From NCBI GenBank assembly GCA_036381835.1, contig DASVCA010000197.1:1-19030 (forward strand): DNA of 19,030 nt. Reading direction: 5' to 3'. This DNA comes from DASULK01 sp036381835. Its GTDB lineage: Bacteria > Actinomycetota > Actinomycetes > Mycobacteriales > Micromonosporaceae. Shown here in pieces: positions 11,277 through 18,986 of this stretch; position 1 is the first letter of the stretch, and each line of letters opens with the position of its first letter. The translations under genes were made by a program, and so were the position numbers. Below the pieces are notes generated by a model. The model did no database searches, was not told where the DNA came from, and saw only the letters and a program-made list of their open reading frames with translations.

Positions 11277-13826
11277 GTGACCGTCCGACCCGACGTTCGA
11301 CCGCATGTCCCGTTCGCCCGCGACCTGGACCGCCACGGCGAGCGCGTCGCGCTCATCACCCCGGCCGGGCAGCTCACCTACCACGACCTGGCGGCCCGGG
11401 TGGCGCGGGCGGCCGAACGGCTCGGCGACGGCCGGCGGCTGGTGCTGCTGGCCGCCGCCAACTCGCTCGACGCCGTCGTCGCATACCTCGCGGCGCTGGC
11501 CGCCGGCCACCCCGTGCTGCTCGCTCCCGGCGGCGACCCGCGGACCGTCGAACGGCTGACCGCCGCCTACGACCCGGACGTGGTGGTGGCCGCCGCCGAC
11601 GGGCGGTGGCGCTACACCGAGCGCCGGGACGGGTCGGCGCACCGGCTGCACCCGGACCTGGCCCTGCTGCTCACCACCTCCGGGTCCACCGGATCCCCGA
11701 AGCTGGTGCGGCTGTCCCAGCGCAACCTGCAGGCCAACGCGGAAGCCATCGCCGAATACCTGGAGATCGGCGAGCACGACCGCGCCGCCACCACCCTGCC
11801 CGTCCACTACTCGTACGGGCTGTCGGTGGTCAACAGTCACCTGCTGCGCGGCGCCGGGCTGATCCTCACCGACCGGTCCGTGACCGACCCGCGGTTCTGG
11901 GAGGCGTTCCGGGCTCACCGGGGCACGTCGTTCGCCGGCGTGCCGTACACGTTCGATCTGCTCGACCGGGTCGGCTTCGACCGCATGCGCCTGCCCGACC
12001 TGCGCTACGTCACCCAGGCCGGCGGCCGGCTCGCGCCGGAGCGGGTCCGGCGGTACGCGCGGCTGGGCCGGCGCGACGGCTGGGATCTGATCGTCATGTA
12101 CGGGCAGACCGAGGCGACCGCCCGGATGGCGTACCTGCCCGCCCATCTGACGCTCACGCACCCTCAGGCGATCGGGCGGGCCGTCCCCGGCGGGTCGTTC
12201 CGTCTGGAACCGCTGCCCGAGCATCCCGACCCCGACGTCGGCGAGCTGGTGTACCGGGGACCGAACGTGATGCTCGGCTACGCCGAGACGCCGGCCGATC
12301 TGAGTCTCGGGCGCACGGTGTGCGAGCTGCGCACCGGAGACGTCGCCCGCCACCTCGGCGACGGCCTGTACGAGCTGGTGGGGCGACGCAGCAGGTTCGC
12401 CAAGATCTTCGGGCTGCGCATCGACCTGCAGCACATCGAGGACCGGCTGGCCGGGCACGGGCTGACCGCCTGCTGCGTCGGCGAGGAGGATCGGCTCGTG
12501 GTGGCCGTGTCCGGCGACGTCCGGCCCGAGCGCGTGCGACGTCTGGTCGCGGACTGGTGCGGGCTGCCCACGGCGAACGTGCAGGCGGTGGCCGTGGCGG
12601 AGCTGCCCAGGCTGCCGTCCGGCAAACCGGATTACCCGGCGGTGCAGGCGCTGGCCCGCGACGCGGCCCGGCGGCCGGAGCCGGCGGCCGGTGAGACCGA
12701 CCTGCTCGCCCTGTTCGCCGAGGTGCTCGGCGCCGACGAGGTCACCGAGGACAGCAGCTTCACCAGCCTCGGCGGCGACTCCCTGTCGTACGTGGCGCTG
12801 TCGGTTCGGCTCGAGGCGGCGCTGGGCCGGCTGCCGGCCGACTGGCCCACCATGACGATCCGGGAGTTGCGCCGGCACGGGACGCGGGCGAGGCGATGGC
12901 GGCGGACGTTGGACACCAGCGTGGCGCTGCGGGCGATCGCGATCGTCCTGATCGCCGGCACCCACATCCGGTTGTTCGGGCTGGCCGGCGGGGCGCACCT
13001 GCTGATCGGTGTCGCCGGGTACAACTTCGCCCGGTTCCTGCTCAGCGACGCCGAACGTCGGGTCCGGATGGGTCACCTGTGGCGGAGCATCGCGCGGATC
13101 GCGGTGCCGACGGTGCTGTGGACGGCCGGGGCGATGCTCGTCACCGACGACTACGGCCCGACGAACCTGCTGCTGCTCAACAGCGTGCTCGGGCCCCACG
13201 ACGGCGATAGCGAGTGGCACTTCTGGTTTGTCGAGGCGCTGGTCTACATCCTGGTCGCGGTGACCGTCGCGCTCGGTGTGCCCGCGGTGGACCGGGCCGA
13301 GCGACGGTTTCCCTTCGCGCTTCCGGTCGCGTTGGCGGCGGCCGGCCTGCTCACCCGCTACCACGTGTTCGGGCTCGCCGACGGCCCGAACGTGCCCGAC
13401 GCCGTCGTCGTGTTCTGGCTGTTCGCGCTGGGCTGGGCCGCCGCGCGGGCGCGCCGGATGGGGCAGCGGCTGCTGGTGTCGGCCGCGGCGGCGGCGACCG
13501 TTCCGGGCTTCTTCGGCCAGCCGACCCGGGAGGCCATCATCGTCGGCGGCCTGCTGCTGCTGATCTGGGTGCCGCGGCTGCCCAGCCTAGGGCCGGTGAA
13601 TCGGCTGGCCGGGCTGCTGGCCGGCGCCTCCCTCTACATCTATCTGGTGCACTGGCAGGTGTATCCGGTCCTGGACGACCGTTCCCGGCTGTTGGCGCTG
13701 GTCGTCTCGCTGGCGGCCGGTGTCGGCTGCGCCCGCCTCGCCGTCGTGTGCGCGGCGGGGCTGCGCGGGTGCCGACACCGGCTCACCGCGGGGCGGGTCA
13801 GAACGCCTGGACCCAGTAGGGGCTGA
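11277..13826 (+). CDS. Iron-box-controlled fusion: adenylating domain, carrier domain, membrane acyltransferase
   Basis: An 849-residue three-part protein. Residues 1-460 form an ANL-superfamily adenylating enzyme with LLTTSGSTGSPK (131-142), VMYGQTEAT (273-281), ELRTGDVA, GRRSRFAKIFGLRID and the catalytic Lys450 in LPSGKPDY. Residues 470-535 form a phosphopantetheine carrier domain with Ser502 in LGGDSLSY. Residues 545-830 form an acyltransferase-3-type membrane domain with about ten helices and His563 in LRAIAIVLIAGTHI. The A4 region (LPVHYSYGL) lacks the Asp that holds the amino group of alpha-amino acids and looks like acyl-CoA ligases, so the substrate is probably a carboxylic acid. The chain would activate an acyl group, tether it and pass it to an acceptor at the membrane. 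It is leaderless from GTG 11277. Its 3' end overlaps the convergent DUF3103 gene by 29 bp. Confidence 0.88.
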   Translation: MTVRPDVRPHVPFARDLDRHGERVALITPAGQLTYHDLAARVARAAERLGDGRRLVLLAAANSLDAVVAYLAALAAGHPVLLAPGGDPRTVERLTAAYDPDVVVAAADGRWRYTERRDGSAHRLHPDLALLLTTSGSTGSPKLVRLSQRNLQANAEAIAEYLEIGEHDRAATTLPVHYSYGLSVVNSHLLRGAGLILTDRSVTDPRFWEAFRAHRGTSFAGVPYTFDLLDRVGFDRMRLPDLRYVTQAGGRLAPERVRRYARLGRRDGWDLIVMYGQTEATARMAYLPAHLTLTHPQAIGRAVPGGSFRLEPLPEHPDPDVGELVYRGPNVMLGYAETPADLSLGRTVCELRTGDVARHLGDGLYELVGRRSRFAKIFGLRIDLQHIEDRLAGHGLTACCVGEEDRLVVAVSGDVRPERVRRLVADWCGLPTANVQAVAVAELPRLPSGKPDYPAVQALARDAARRPEPAAGETDLLALFAEVLGADEVTEDSSFTSLGGDSLSYVALSVRLEAALGRLPADWPTMTIRELRRHGTRARRWRRTLDTSVALRAIAIVLIAGTHIRLFGLAGGAHLLIGVAGYNFARFLLSDAERRVRMGHLWRSIARIAVPTVLWTAGAMLVTDDYGPTNLLLLNSVLGPHDGDSEWHFWFVEALVYILVAVTVALGVPAVDRAERRFPFALPVALAAAGLLTRYHVFGLADGPNVPDAVVVFWLFALGWAAARARRMGQRLLVSAAAAATVPGFFGQPTREAIIVGGLLLLIWVPRLPSLGPVNRLAGLLAGASLYIYLVHWQVYPVLDDRSRLLALVVSLAAGVGCARLAVVCAAGLRGCRHRLTAGRVRTPGPSRG

Positions 13827-14934
13827 TGTCCATCCAGCCGTTGCCGGCGGCGCCGTAGCGGCGGCCGCTGGTGGTGGTGGCGAGGGTGTACCAGGAGTCC
13901 ACGTAGTCGGGGTCGTCGGTCCACCACGAGGTGGGGATGGCGTTGAGGATCGCGTTCACCAGCGGGGTGTAAGCGCCGCCGTCGACGATGTAGAGCAGCG
14001 CGTTGACGAGCGCGGTGGCCAGCGACTGGTAGTTGGTGTCGCCGTCGTCCTCCATCATCACCACGTCGGCCAGGTTGTACTTGTAGGCCGAGTAGTGCAC
14101 CACCAGCTGGTTGGGGTAGTAGGTCTTGCCGTCGTGGTCGAGGTACGGCATCTGCACGATGTCGATCTTCACCTTGCCGTCGAGGCCGAAGCCGCCGACG
14201 ATGCAGAAGATCTCCGCGGCGCCCTTGATCCACGGCTCCTTGTCGTCGCTGAGCCGCACCGCGTCGACCTTGTTGGCCCAGTAGCCGCTGGTGGCGCTGA
14301 CGGTGGCGGTCTTCGGTTCGGCGGCCGCCGCGTGCAGGCCGTGCGCGGCGAGGGTGTCGCGGACCAGCTGCAGGCCCAGCGTCATGGCGCGTACGACGTC
14401 GACCTCGACGGCGAGGACGGGCTGCTGCGGCATGCGGGTTCCGTCGAGGCGGATCGCGGTGCCGCTCCGGTCGTAGGCGACCACGTCGGTCACCGCGTCG
14501 TCGGACGGCACGGCCGCGACCAGCGGGGCGTCCCCGCGCTCGAGGGCCGCGAGCATGTCCGGGTGGGCCAGGCGCAGCCGCAGCAGCGACTGGTCGGTGG
14601 CCGACAGGCCCTTGGCGGCCAGCAGCGACCGGTTGGCGGCCGCCGCGGCACGCGCGAACGCCGAGCCGGGTTCGACGGTCAGCAGATCGACGGGTCCGGC
14701 GGCGACGGCGGTGCGGACCCGCTCGGCCACGGCCGGGTCGGCCAGCAGCCGGCTGAGCTGGCGGGCCAGGCGGTCGGTGACCACCGCAGCCCGGTCGGCG
14801 GCGGGGGCGGCGACCGCGGGGGCGGCCCCCCGGTCCTCGGTACGGGCCTGGGCGGGGGTGGCGACCGAGGTGGCGAGCATGGCGGCGGCCACACCCAGCG
14901 GTAGGAGGATGCGGCGTAGGGCAGGGGGATGCAT
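13798..14934 (-). CDS. Secreted DUF3103-family protein
   Basis: A 378-residue exported protein. ATG 14934 (MHPPALRRILLPLG) has AAGGAG about eight bases upstream and begins a signal peptide ending near TPAQA (about residue 30). The middle (about 50-190) is Ala-rich and helical. The C-terminal half carries the features I associate with DUF3103: WANKVDAVRLSDDKEPWIKGAAEIF, MPYLDHDGKTYYPNQLVV and EDDGDTNYQSLATALVNAL. The acidic DDKEPW and EDDGDTNY segments could bind metal. The function of the family is unknown. The frame open to 14997 is not used. The stop lies inside the end of the convergent fusion gene. Family recognition is from memory and was not checked by search. Confidence 0.78.
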   Translation of the reverse strand: MHPPALRRILLPLGVAAAMLATSVATPAQARTEDRGAAPAVAAPAADRAAVVTDRLARQLSRLLADPAVAERVRTAVAAGPVDLLTVEPGSAFARAAAAANRSLLAAKGLSATDQSLLRLRLAHPDMLAALERGDAPLVAAVPSDDAVTDVVAYDRSGTAIRLDGTRMPQQPVLAVEVDVVRAMTLGLQLVRDTLAAHGLHAAAAEPKTATVSATSGYWANKVDAVRLSDDKEPWIKGAAEIFCIVGGFGLDGKVKIDIVQMPYLDHDGKTYYPNQLVVHYSAYKYNLADVVMMEDDGDTNYQSLATALVNALLYIVDGGAYTPLVNAILNAIPTSWWTDDPDYVDSWYTLATTTSGRRYGAAGNGWMDISPYWVQAF

Positions 14935-15011
14935 TCCGGCTCCTTCGATGATCGGGCGGCGGTACGCCACAGTAGACATCGGGGTATCCGAAATCATGTA
15001 TGCGATGGGCG

Positions 15012-15040
15012 GTTGTAGGCAAGACGCGCAGAGCGGTCAA
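15012..15040 (-). promoter_or_regulatory. Candidate promoter of the DUF3103 gene
   Basis: On the minus strand TTGACC (15040-15035), a 17-bp spacer and TACAAC (15017-15012). The -35 overlaps the last codons of the upstream YibE/F gene. It would give a leader of about 70 nt. A TACTGT box closer to the gene is an alternative -10. Confidence 0.4.
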
Positions 15041-16362
15041 TCGGTTCGGGATGGCGCGGCTGGTGCCGACTCCCACGGGCGCCGGTCGGCCGCGCCGGCG
15101 AGCGCGGCGAGGGCCTCGTCCCGGTCGGCTCGGGCGCGGGACTGGCGAGCCGGGCCGGTTCGCCGACCGGCGGTGACGACCAGCGCGGCCAGGCCGGTGG
15201 TGATCGGTACCGCGGCGACCAATCCGACGGTGGACACGACGCTGCGCACGATCTCCTGCGCCAGATACTCGGCGGTGAGCACGTCGCCGACCGCTCCGCC
15301 GCCGGCGACGACGAGCAGCAGCAGCGGCAGGGACGCCCCGGCGTACGCCAGGACGATCGTGTTGACCGCCGAGGCGATGTGCGCGCGTCCCACCCGGGTG
15401 GCCGCGCGGTACAGCTGCCGGCGGGTCAGTTCCGGGTTGGCGTGGGCGAGCTCGGCGACGGTGGCGGCCTGGGTGACGGTGACGTCGTCGAGGACGCCGA
15501 GGGAGCCGATGATGATGCCGGCGAGCAGCAGCCCGTGCAGGTCCACGTCGGCCTGGTACACGGACAGGGTCACCGCCTCCTCGCTGCCGAAGCCGGTCAG
15601 ATGGGCGGCGGCGGTGGCGACGGTCGCCAGGACCCCGGTCAACACGAGGCTGGCCAGGGTGCCGAGCACCGCGACCGAGGTCTGCGCGGTGACCCCGTGG
15701 GTCAGGTAGAGGACCACGAACATGATCAGCGCCGCGCCGGTGACCGCCACCGGCAGGGGCGACCCCCCGGTGCCGATGGCGGGCAGGATGAACGCGAGCA
15801 GGACGGCGAAGCTGGTCGCGAGGCCGGCGAGCGCGGCCACGCCGCGCCACCGGCCGAACGCGACCACCACGGCGGCGCAGAGCCCGACCAGCCACAGCAG
15901 CGGGCGCCCGCGCTGGTGGTCGGCGATGGCGTAGGCGGTGAGCGTCGGATCCGCCGGGTCGCTGAGCAGGGCGAGCACGACGTCGTCGCCGACCTGCACG
16001 GTGGGTGCGCCGGGGCCGGTGGGAAGGGGGACTTCGATCCGCCGACCGGCGTCGGGCCCGTCGTGGACCCGCACCGTGGCGGTGCCGCACGGGCCGGCGG
16101 GGTCGGGCGCGTCCGGCAGCGGCGGGCAGCTCTCCGCCACGATCCGGGTGACGGTGGCGGCATAGCGGGGTGCGTCGGCGGACGGCCGCTGCGTGCGCTC
16201 GGTCGGCCACAGCAGGATCGTGGCGATGACGGTCGCGACGAACAGCGGCGCCAGGATCGAGGCCAGGATCCGCCGCACCCGCGGCGGGGCGGGCGTCGAC
16301 GGCCGGGAGTGGTTGTCGCCCATGGGGCTCCAGGGGGACTCGACGGGCAGGGGCGTGACCAT
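15037..16362 (-). CDS. YibE/F-family polytopic membrane protein
   Basis: A 441-residue membrane protein of the YibE/F-like family, whose members in Gram-positive bacteria are sometimes annotated as integral membrane proteins of unknown role. There is one N-terminal helix (ILASILAPLFVATVIATILLW), an extracytoplasmic domain of about 110 residues with a Cys pair (ESCPPLP and AGPCGTA) and then seven or so helices. The family core YQADVDLHGLLLAGIIIGSLGVLDDVTVTQA is followed by the charged loop ANPELTRRQLYRAATRVGRAHIASAVNT. The C-terminus is cytoplasmic and Ala/Arg-rich. ATG 16362 has a GGGGGGAG stretch just upstream; ATG 16323 with GGAG is an alternative. It is divergent from the PhzF gene, 61 bp apart. 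Confidence 0.87.
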   Translation of the reverse strand: MVTPLPVESPWSPMGDNHSRPSTPAPPRVRRILASILAPLFVATVIATILLWPTERTQRPSADAPRYAATVTRIVAESCPPLPDAPDPAGPCGTATVRVHDGPDAGRRIEVPLPTGPGAPTVQVGDDVVLALLSDPADPTLTAYAIADHQRGRPLLWLVGLCAAVVVAFGRWRGVAALAGLATSFAVLLAFILPAIGTGGSPLPVAVTGAALIMFVVLYLTHGVTAQTSVAVLGTLASLVLTGVLATVATAAAHLTGFGSEEAVTLSVYQADVDLHGLLLAGIIIGSLGVLDDVTVTQAATVAELAHANPELTRRQLYRAATRVGRAHIASAVNTIVLAYAGASLPLLLLVVAGGGAVGDVLTAEYLAQEIVRSVVSTVGLVAAVPITTGLAALVVTAGRRTGPARQSRARADRDEALAALAGAADRRPWESAPAAPSRTD

Positions 16363-16423
16363 TCTCTCCCCCCGGCCCGGTCTGCTCTGGTCCGGTGTGC
16401 CGCCGGCTGGCAGAGTCACGGCC

Positions 16424-17263
16424 ATGCACATCGATGTTCTGCGGTACGCGGCGTTCACCTCGGATCCGGCCGGCGGGAACCCGGCCGGGATCGTGCTCGA
16501 CGCCGCCGGGTTGGACGCGACGCGGATGCTGGCCGTGGCGGCCGAGGTCGGCTACTCGGAGACGGCGTTCGTCACCGCCGCGCGGGGTCGACGCTTCACC
16601 CTGCGGTATTTCAGCCCGCTCGCCGAGGTCGCGTTCTGCGGGCACGCCACCGTCGCCACGGCGGTGGCGCTGGCCGAGCGGATCGGGCCGGGGGAGCTGG
16701 TCTTCGACACGCCCGCCGGGGAGATCCCGGTGCGGACCGCGGTCGAGGCCGGGTCGATGCGGGCGAGCCTGACCAGTGTGCCCACCCGCTCCCGGCCGGC
16801 CACGGACGCCGAGGTCGACGGCACGCTCGCCGCCCTGCGCTGGGCGCGCGCAGAGCTCGACCCGGCGTTGCCGGCGCATGTGGCGTTCGCCGGCAACGAC
16901 CACCTGGTGCTGGCCGCCGGCACCCGGGAACGGTTGGCCGACCTCTCGTACGACTTCGACGCCCTGGCCGCGGTGATGCGCCGGTACGGCTGGACCACGG
17001 TGCACCTGGTGTGGCGCGAGGACGAGTGGCGCTACCACGCCCGCGATCCGTTCCCGGTCGGCGGGGTGGTGGAGGATCCGGCGACGGGTGCGGCGGCGGC
17101 CGCGTTCGGCGGATATCTGCGGGCGGTCGGGCTGGTGCGCGAGCCGACGCGGATCGCGATCCGCCAGGGTGAGGACATGGGCCGACCGAGCGACCTGCTG
17201 GTCGAGGTACGCCCGGACGACCCCCGGGTCCGGGTCGGCGGCGGGGCGGTGCGGATCGGCTAG
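16424..17263 (+). CDS. PhzF-family isomerase/epimerase
   Basis: A 279-residue protein of the PhzF (phenazine biosynthesis F / diaminopimelate-epimerase-like) fold. It has two similar halves, starting at MHIDVLRYAAFTSDPAGGNPAG and marked in the second half by GGVVEDPATGAAAAAFGGYL. The catalytic glutamate of PhzF is Glu46 in YSETAF, and FCGHATVATA binds the substrate carboxylate. No phenazine genes lie nearby, so this is one of the many PhzF-like proteins with unassigned substrates. ATG 16424 lacks a ribosome site; CAGAGT ends seven bases before it, so translation may be leaderless. The frame open back to 16193 would be antisense to the YibE/F gene and is rejected. Confidence 0.9.
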   Translation: MHIDVLRYAAFTSDPAGGNPAGIVLDAAGLDATRMLAVAAEVGYSETAFVTAARGRRFTLRYFSPLAEVAFCGHATVATAVALAERIGPGELVFDTPAGEIPVRTAVEAGSMRASLTSVPTRSRPATDAEVDGTLAALRWARAELDPALPAHVAFAGNDHLVLAAGTRERLADLSYDFDALAAVMRRYGWTTVHLVWREDEWRYHARDPFPVGGVVEDPATGAAAAAFGGYLRAVGLVREPTRIAIRQGEDMGRPSDLLVEVRPDDPRVRVGGGAVRIG

Positions 17264-17288
17264 CGGGATCCCGCCACCGGCCCACCTC

Positions 17289-17306
17289 GTAATACGCGGG
17301 TAGTAC
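17289..17306. promoter_or_regulatory. Candidate antitoxin operator: two GTANTAC heptamers, 11 bp apart
   Basis: GTAATAC (17289-17295) and GTAGTAC (17300-17306) are each palindromic apart from the middle base and begin 11 bp apart, about one helical turn. The second overlaps the -10 box TACGCT. Ribbon-helix-helix antitoxins typically bind such short tandem half-sites on their own promoter. Confidence 0.55.
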
Positions 17307-17309
17307 GCT
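17304..17309 (+). promoter_or_regulatory. Candidate -10 box, leaderless start of the toxin gene
   Basis: TACGCT is followed by six bases and then GTG 17316, the spacing for a leaderless mRNA. No ribosome site precedes the GTG and no clear -35 is seen. Confidence 0.5.
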
Positions 17310-17315
17310 GGCGGT

Positions 17316-17594
17316 GTGCCGTACGAATGGGAAGAGTGGGCGCTGCGGGCCCTGGTCGGCGTCGAGCCGTTCGAGGTGCGGCAGGTGCTCGACGCGCCGC
17401 GCCGCTGGCCCCGCGCCGCCACGGATCCGACCAGCGGCCTGCGGCTGCTGACGGTCTGGGGGCGGACCCGGGCCGGCCGGGGATTGGTGGTGGCGCTCTA
17501 CCACGGTGACGGTTTCAGTTGGAGGATCGTCGGCGCACGGGCGATGACGGAGCGCGAACTGGCCGAGTTCGCCCGATGGGAGGAGACGCGATGA
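17316..17594 (+). CDS. BrnT-like toxin of a type II toxin-antitoxin pair
   Basis: A 92-residue protein whose layout recalls BrnT/RelE-fold ribonuclease toxins: an N-terminal MPYEWEEWALRALVGVEPFEVRQVL in the place of the BrnT WD-x-K helix region, a central strand pair (GLRLLTVWGRTRAGRGLVVALYH) and the C-terminal WRIVGARAMTERELAEFARW, similar to the IISAR-x-A-T-x-x-E-R motif of BrnT. The toxin-first order and the ribbon-helix-helix partner also fit BrnTA. The match is partial: the canonical Lys and His of the BrnT N-terminus are missing, so either a diverged BrnT or a related DUF family is possible. Start GTG 17316 is supported by the leaderless promoter. Its stop overlaps the antitoxin start as ATGA. 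Confidence 0.65.
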   Translation: MPYEWEEWALRALVGVEPFEVRQVLDAPRRWPRAATDPTSGLRLLTVWGRTRAGRGLVVALYHGDGFSWRIVGARAMTERELAEFARWEETR

Positions 17595-17935
17595 GTGCCG
17601 AGCCGAGACTTCCCCGCACTCCGCGGGAGGTCGACGAACTGATGGAGAACCTGACCTTCGACGCGCCGCCCACCGCGGAGGAGGAGGCCGCCCTGCTGGA
17701 CTCACTGCCGCCTGCCGGGTCGGAGGTGATGGTGGTGCGGTCGCTGCGCCTGCCGCTGGAGCTGGACGAGGCGGTGACGTCGGCGGCCAAGGCCGCCGGG
17801 GTGGCGAAGAGCACCTGGATCCGGCAGGCCATCGAGATGACGCTGGCGATGCAGGCCGAGGAGGATCAGCCGATCTCTCGTGCGGACGCGCTGCGCGCGC
17901 TGACCCTGCTCCGGCCGGTACGCCGCGTCGCCTGA
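17591..17935 (+). CDS. Ribbon-helix-helix antitoxin
   Basis: A 114-residue protein starting at ATG 17591, which overlaps the toxin stop and has GGGAGGAG five bases upstream. The N-terminal 45 residues are acidic (TPREVDELMENLTF and AEEEAALLDSL) and could be the toxin-wrapping part. Residues about 50-85 form a ribbon-helix-helix: the strand MVVRSLRLPLELDEAV followed by AAKAAGVAKSTWIRQAIEMTLAM. A short C-terminal helix ends in RRVA. The order acid region then DNA-binding domain is seen in BrnA-like antitoxins of such pairs. It probably represses its own promoter through the GTANTAC sites. The longer frame beginning at 17519 would overlap the toxin heavily and is not used. Confidence 0.8.
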   Translation: MSAEPRLPRTPREVDELMENLTFDAPPTAEEEAALLDSLPPAGSEVMVVRSLRLPLELDEAVTSAAKAAGVAKSTWIRQAIEMTLAMQAEEDQPISRADALRALTLLRPVRRVA

Positions 17936-17939
17936 CCCG

Positions 17940-17957
17940 CGCCGGCCTGCGCCGGCG
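17940..17957. terminator. Short GC hairpin between convergent genes
   Basis: CGCCGGC, loop CTGC, then GCCGGCG (seven pairs), immediately after the antitoxin stop and 30 bp before the stop of the convergent antiporter gene. It is plausible as a bidirectional terminator but short. Confidence 0.45.
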
Positions 17958-17987
17958 GCCGACGGGGCGGTGCGTCCCGGCCGGGCC

Positions 17988-18986
17988 TCAGGTGCGGGCG
18001 ACCAGCAGGTAAGCCAGGTAGCCGGCGTAGGCGAGGACGAACAGGCCGCCTTCCAGGCGGGTCACCCGCCGGTCGCCCATGAACACCGGCACACACGCCA
18101 GCGTCGCGGCGGCCATCACCGGCAGATCGACCCGGACCAGCTCTTCGGTGACCGGCAGCGGGATCACCAGGGCGACCATCGGAAGGATGAGCGTCAGGTT
18201 GTAGACGCTGGAGCCGATGAGGTTGCCGACGGCGACGTCCCGGCGGTCGTGCACCGTCGCGGAGATCATGGTCGCGATCTCCGGTGCGGACGTGCCGATG
18301 GCCACGATCGTCAGCCCGATGACCGCGTCGGAGACGCCCCGCCGCTCGGCGAACTCCACCGCGCCGGTGACCAGCCACTCGGCCCCGACGGTGACGACCG
18401 CGACGCCGGCGAGGAGACCGAGCAGATCCAGTGCGGTCGAAGCGGGCGACGGGCGCCGATCCGGCGGGCTGTCCTCCGCCTCGTACTCGGCGCGGACCCG
18501 CGCCCGCTCACGCCTGCTGGCGCGGATGTTGACGGCGGTGTAGACGACGGCGACGGCCAGCAGCAGCGCCCCGTCGAGCCGGGAGATCAGACCGTCAACG
18601 GCCGCCAGGAGCAGTGCCGCCGCGGCGGCGGCCATCAGCGGCAGATCTCCCCGGAGGGTGCGGGCGTGCAGGCGTAGCGGTCGGATCAGGGCGCTGAGCC
18701 CCAGGATCAGCAGGAGGTTGACCGCGTTCGTGCCGGCGATGTTGCCCACGGCGATGTCCCCGGCTCCGACCCGGGCGGCGCCGATGCCGACGGCGAGTTC
18801 GGGGGTGCTGGTGGTGATCGACACCACCGTCAACCCGATGATCATCGGTGAGACACCGAGCCGTCCGGCCAGCCGCGAGGCGCCGTGCACGACGAGTTCG
18901 GCGCCCACCGCGAGGACGACGAGCCCGACGACGATCAGCAGCAACACCCACCCCGTACCGGACTCTACCGCCGGTGGCCCGCCCAT
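17988..18986 (-). CDS. Na+/Ca2+ exchanger-type antiporter (YrbG/CaxA family)
   Basis: A 332-residue polytopic protein with the duplicated alpha-repeat architecture of the cation/calcium exchanger superfamily. The first repeat is GLTVVSITTSTPELAVG with GNIAGTNAVN (about 51-90). The second is GLTIVAIGTSAPEIATM with GNLIGSSVYN. About ten membrane helices are split by a charged cytoplasmic loop (RASRRERARVRAEYEAEDSPPDRR). The acidic residues after the TS-x-P motifs bind Ca2+ in known members. The first repeat has ITTS in place of the usual IGTS, so ion specificity could differ. ATG 18986 lacks a clear ribosome site, so the start may be slightly downstream. The remaining 44 bp to the window edge show nothing recognisable. 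Confidence 0.9.
   Translation of the reverse strand: MGGPPAVESGTGWVLLLIVVGLVVLAVGAELVVHGASRLAGRLGVSPMIIGLTVVSITTSTPELAVGIGAARVGAGDIAVGNIAGTNAVNLLLILGLSALIRPLRLHARTLRGDLPLMAAAAAALLLAAVDGLISRLDGALLLAVAVVYTAVNIRASRRERARVRAEYEAEDSPPDRRPSPASTALDLLGLLAGVAVVTVGAEWLVTGAVEFAERRGVSDAVIGLTIVAIGTSAPEIATMISATVHDRRDVAVGNLIGSSVYNLTLILPMVALVIPLPVTEELVRVDLPVMAAATLACVPVFMGDRRVTRLEGGLFVLAYAGYLAYLLVART

Noticed and set aside
11253..13364. A 703-codon open frame on the minus strand opposite the fusion gene
   Set aside because: Product is Gln/Arg/Pro/Val-rich with no motif, while the plus-strand frame has all adenylation and carrier motifs.
15379..17172. A 597-codon open frame on the plus strand
   Set aside because: Gly/Asp/Arg-rich shadow of the YibE/F gene and of PhzF in another frame.
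13640..17422. A 1260-codon open frame on the minus strand
   Set aside because: It runs antisense or out of frame over PhzF, YibE/F and DUF3103 genes, and its product is low-complexity Arg/Pro/Gly/Ala. It is a high-GC artefact.
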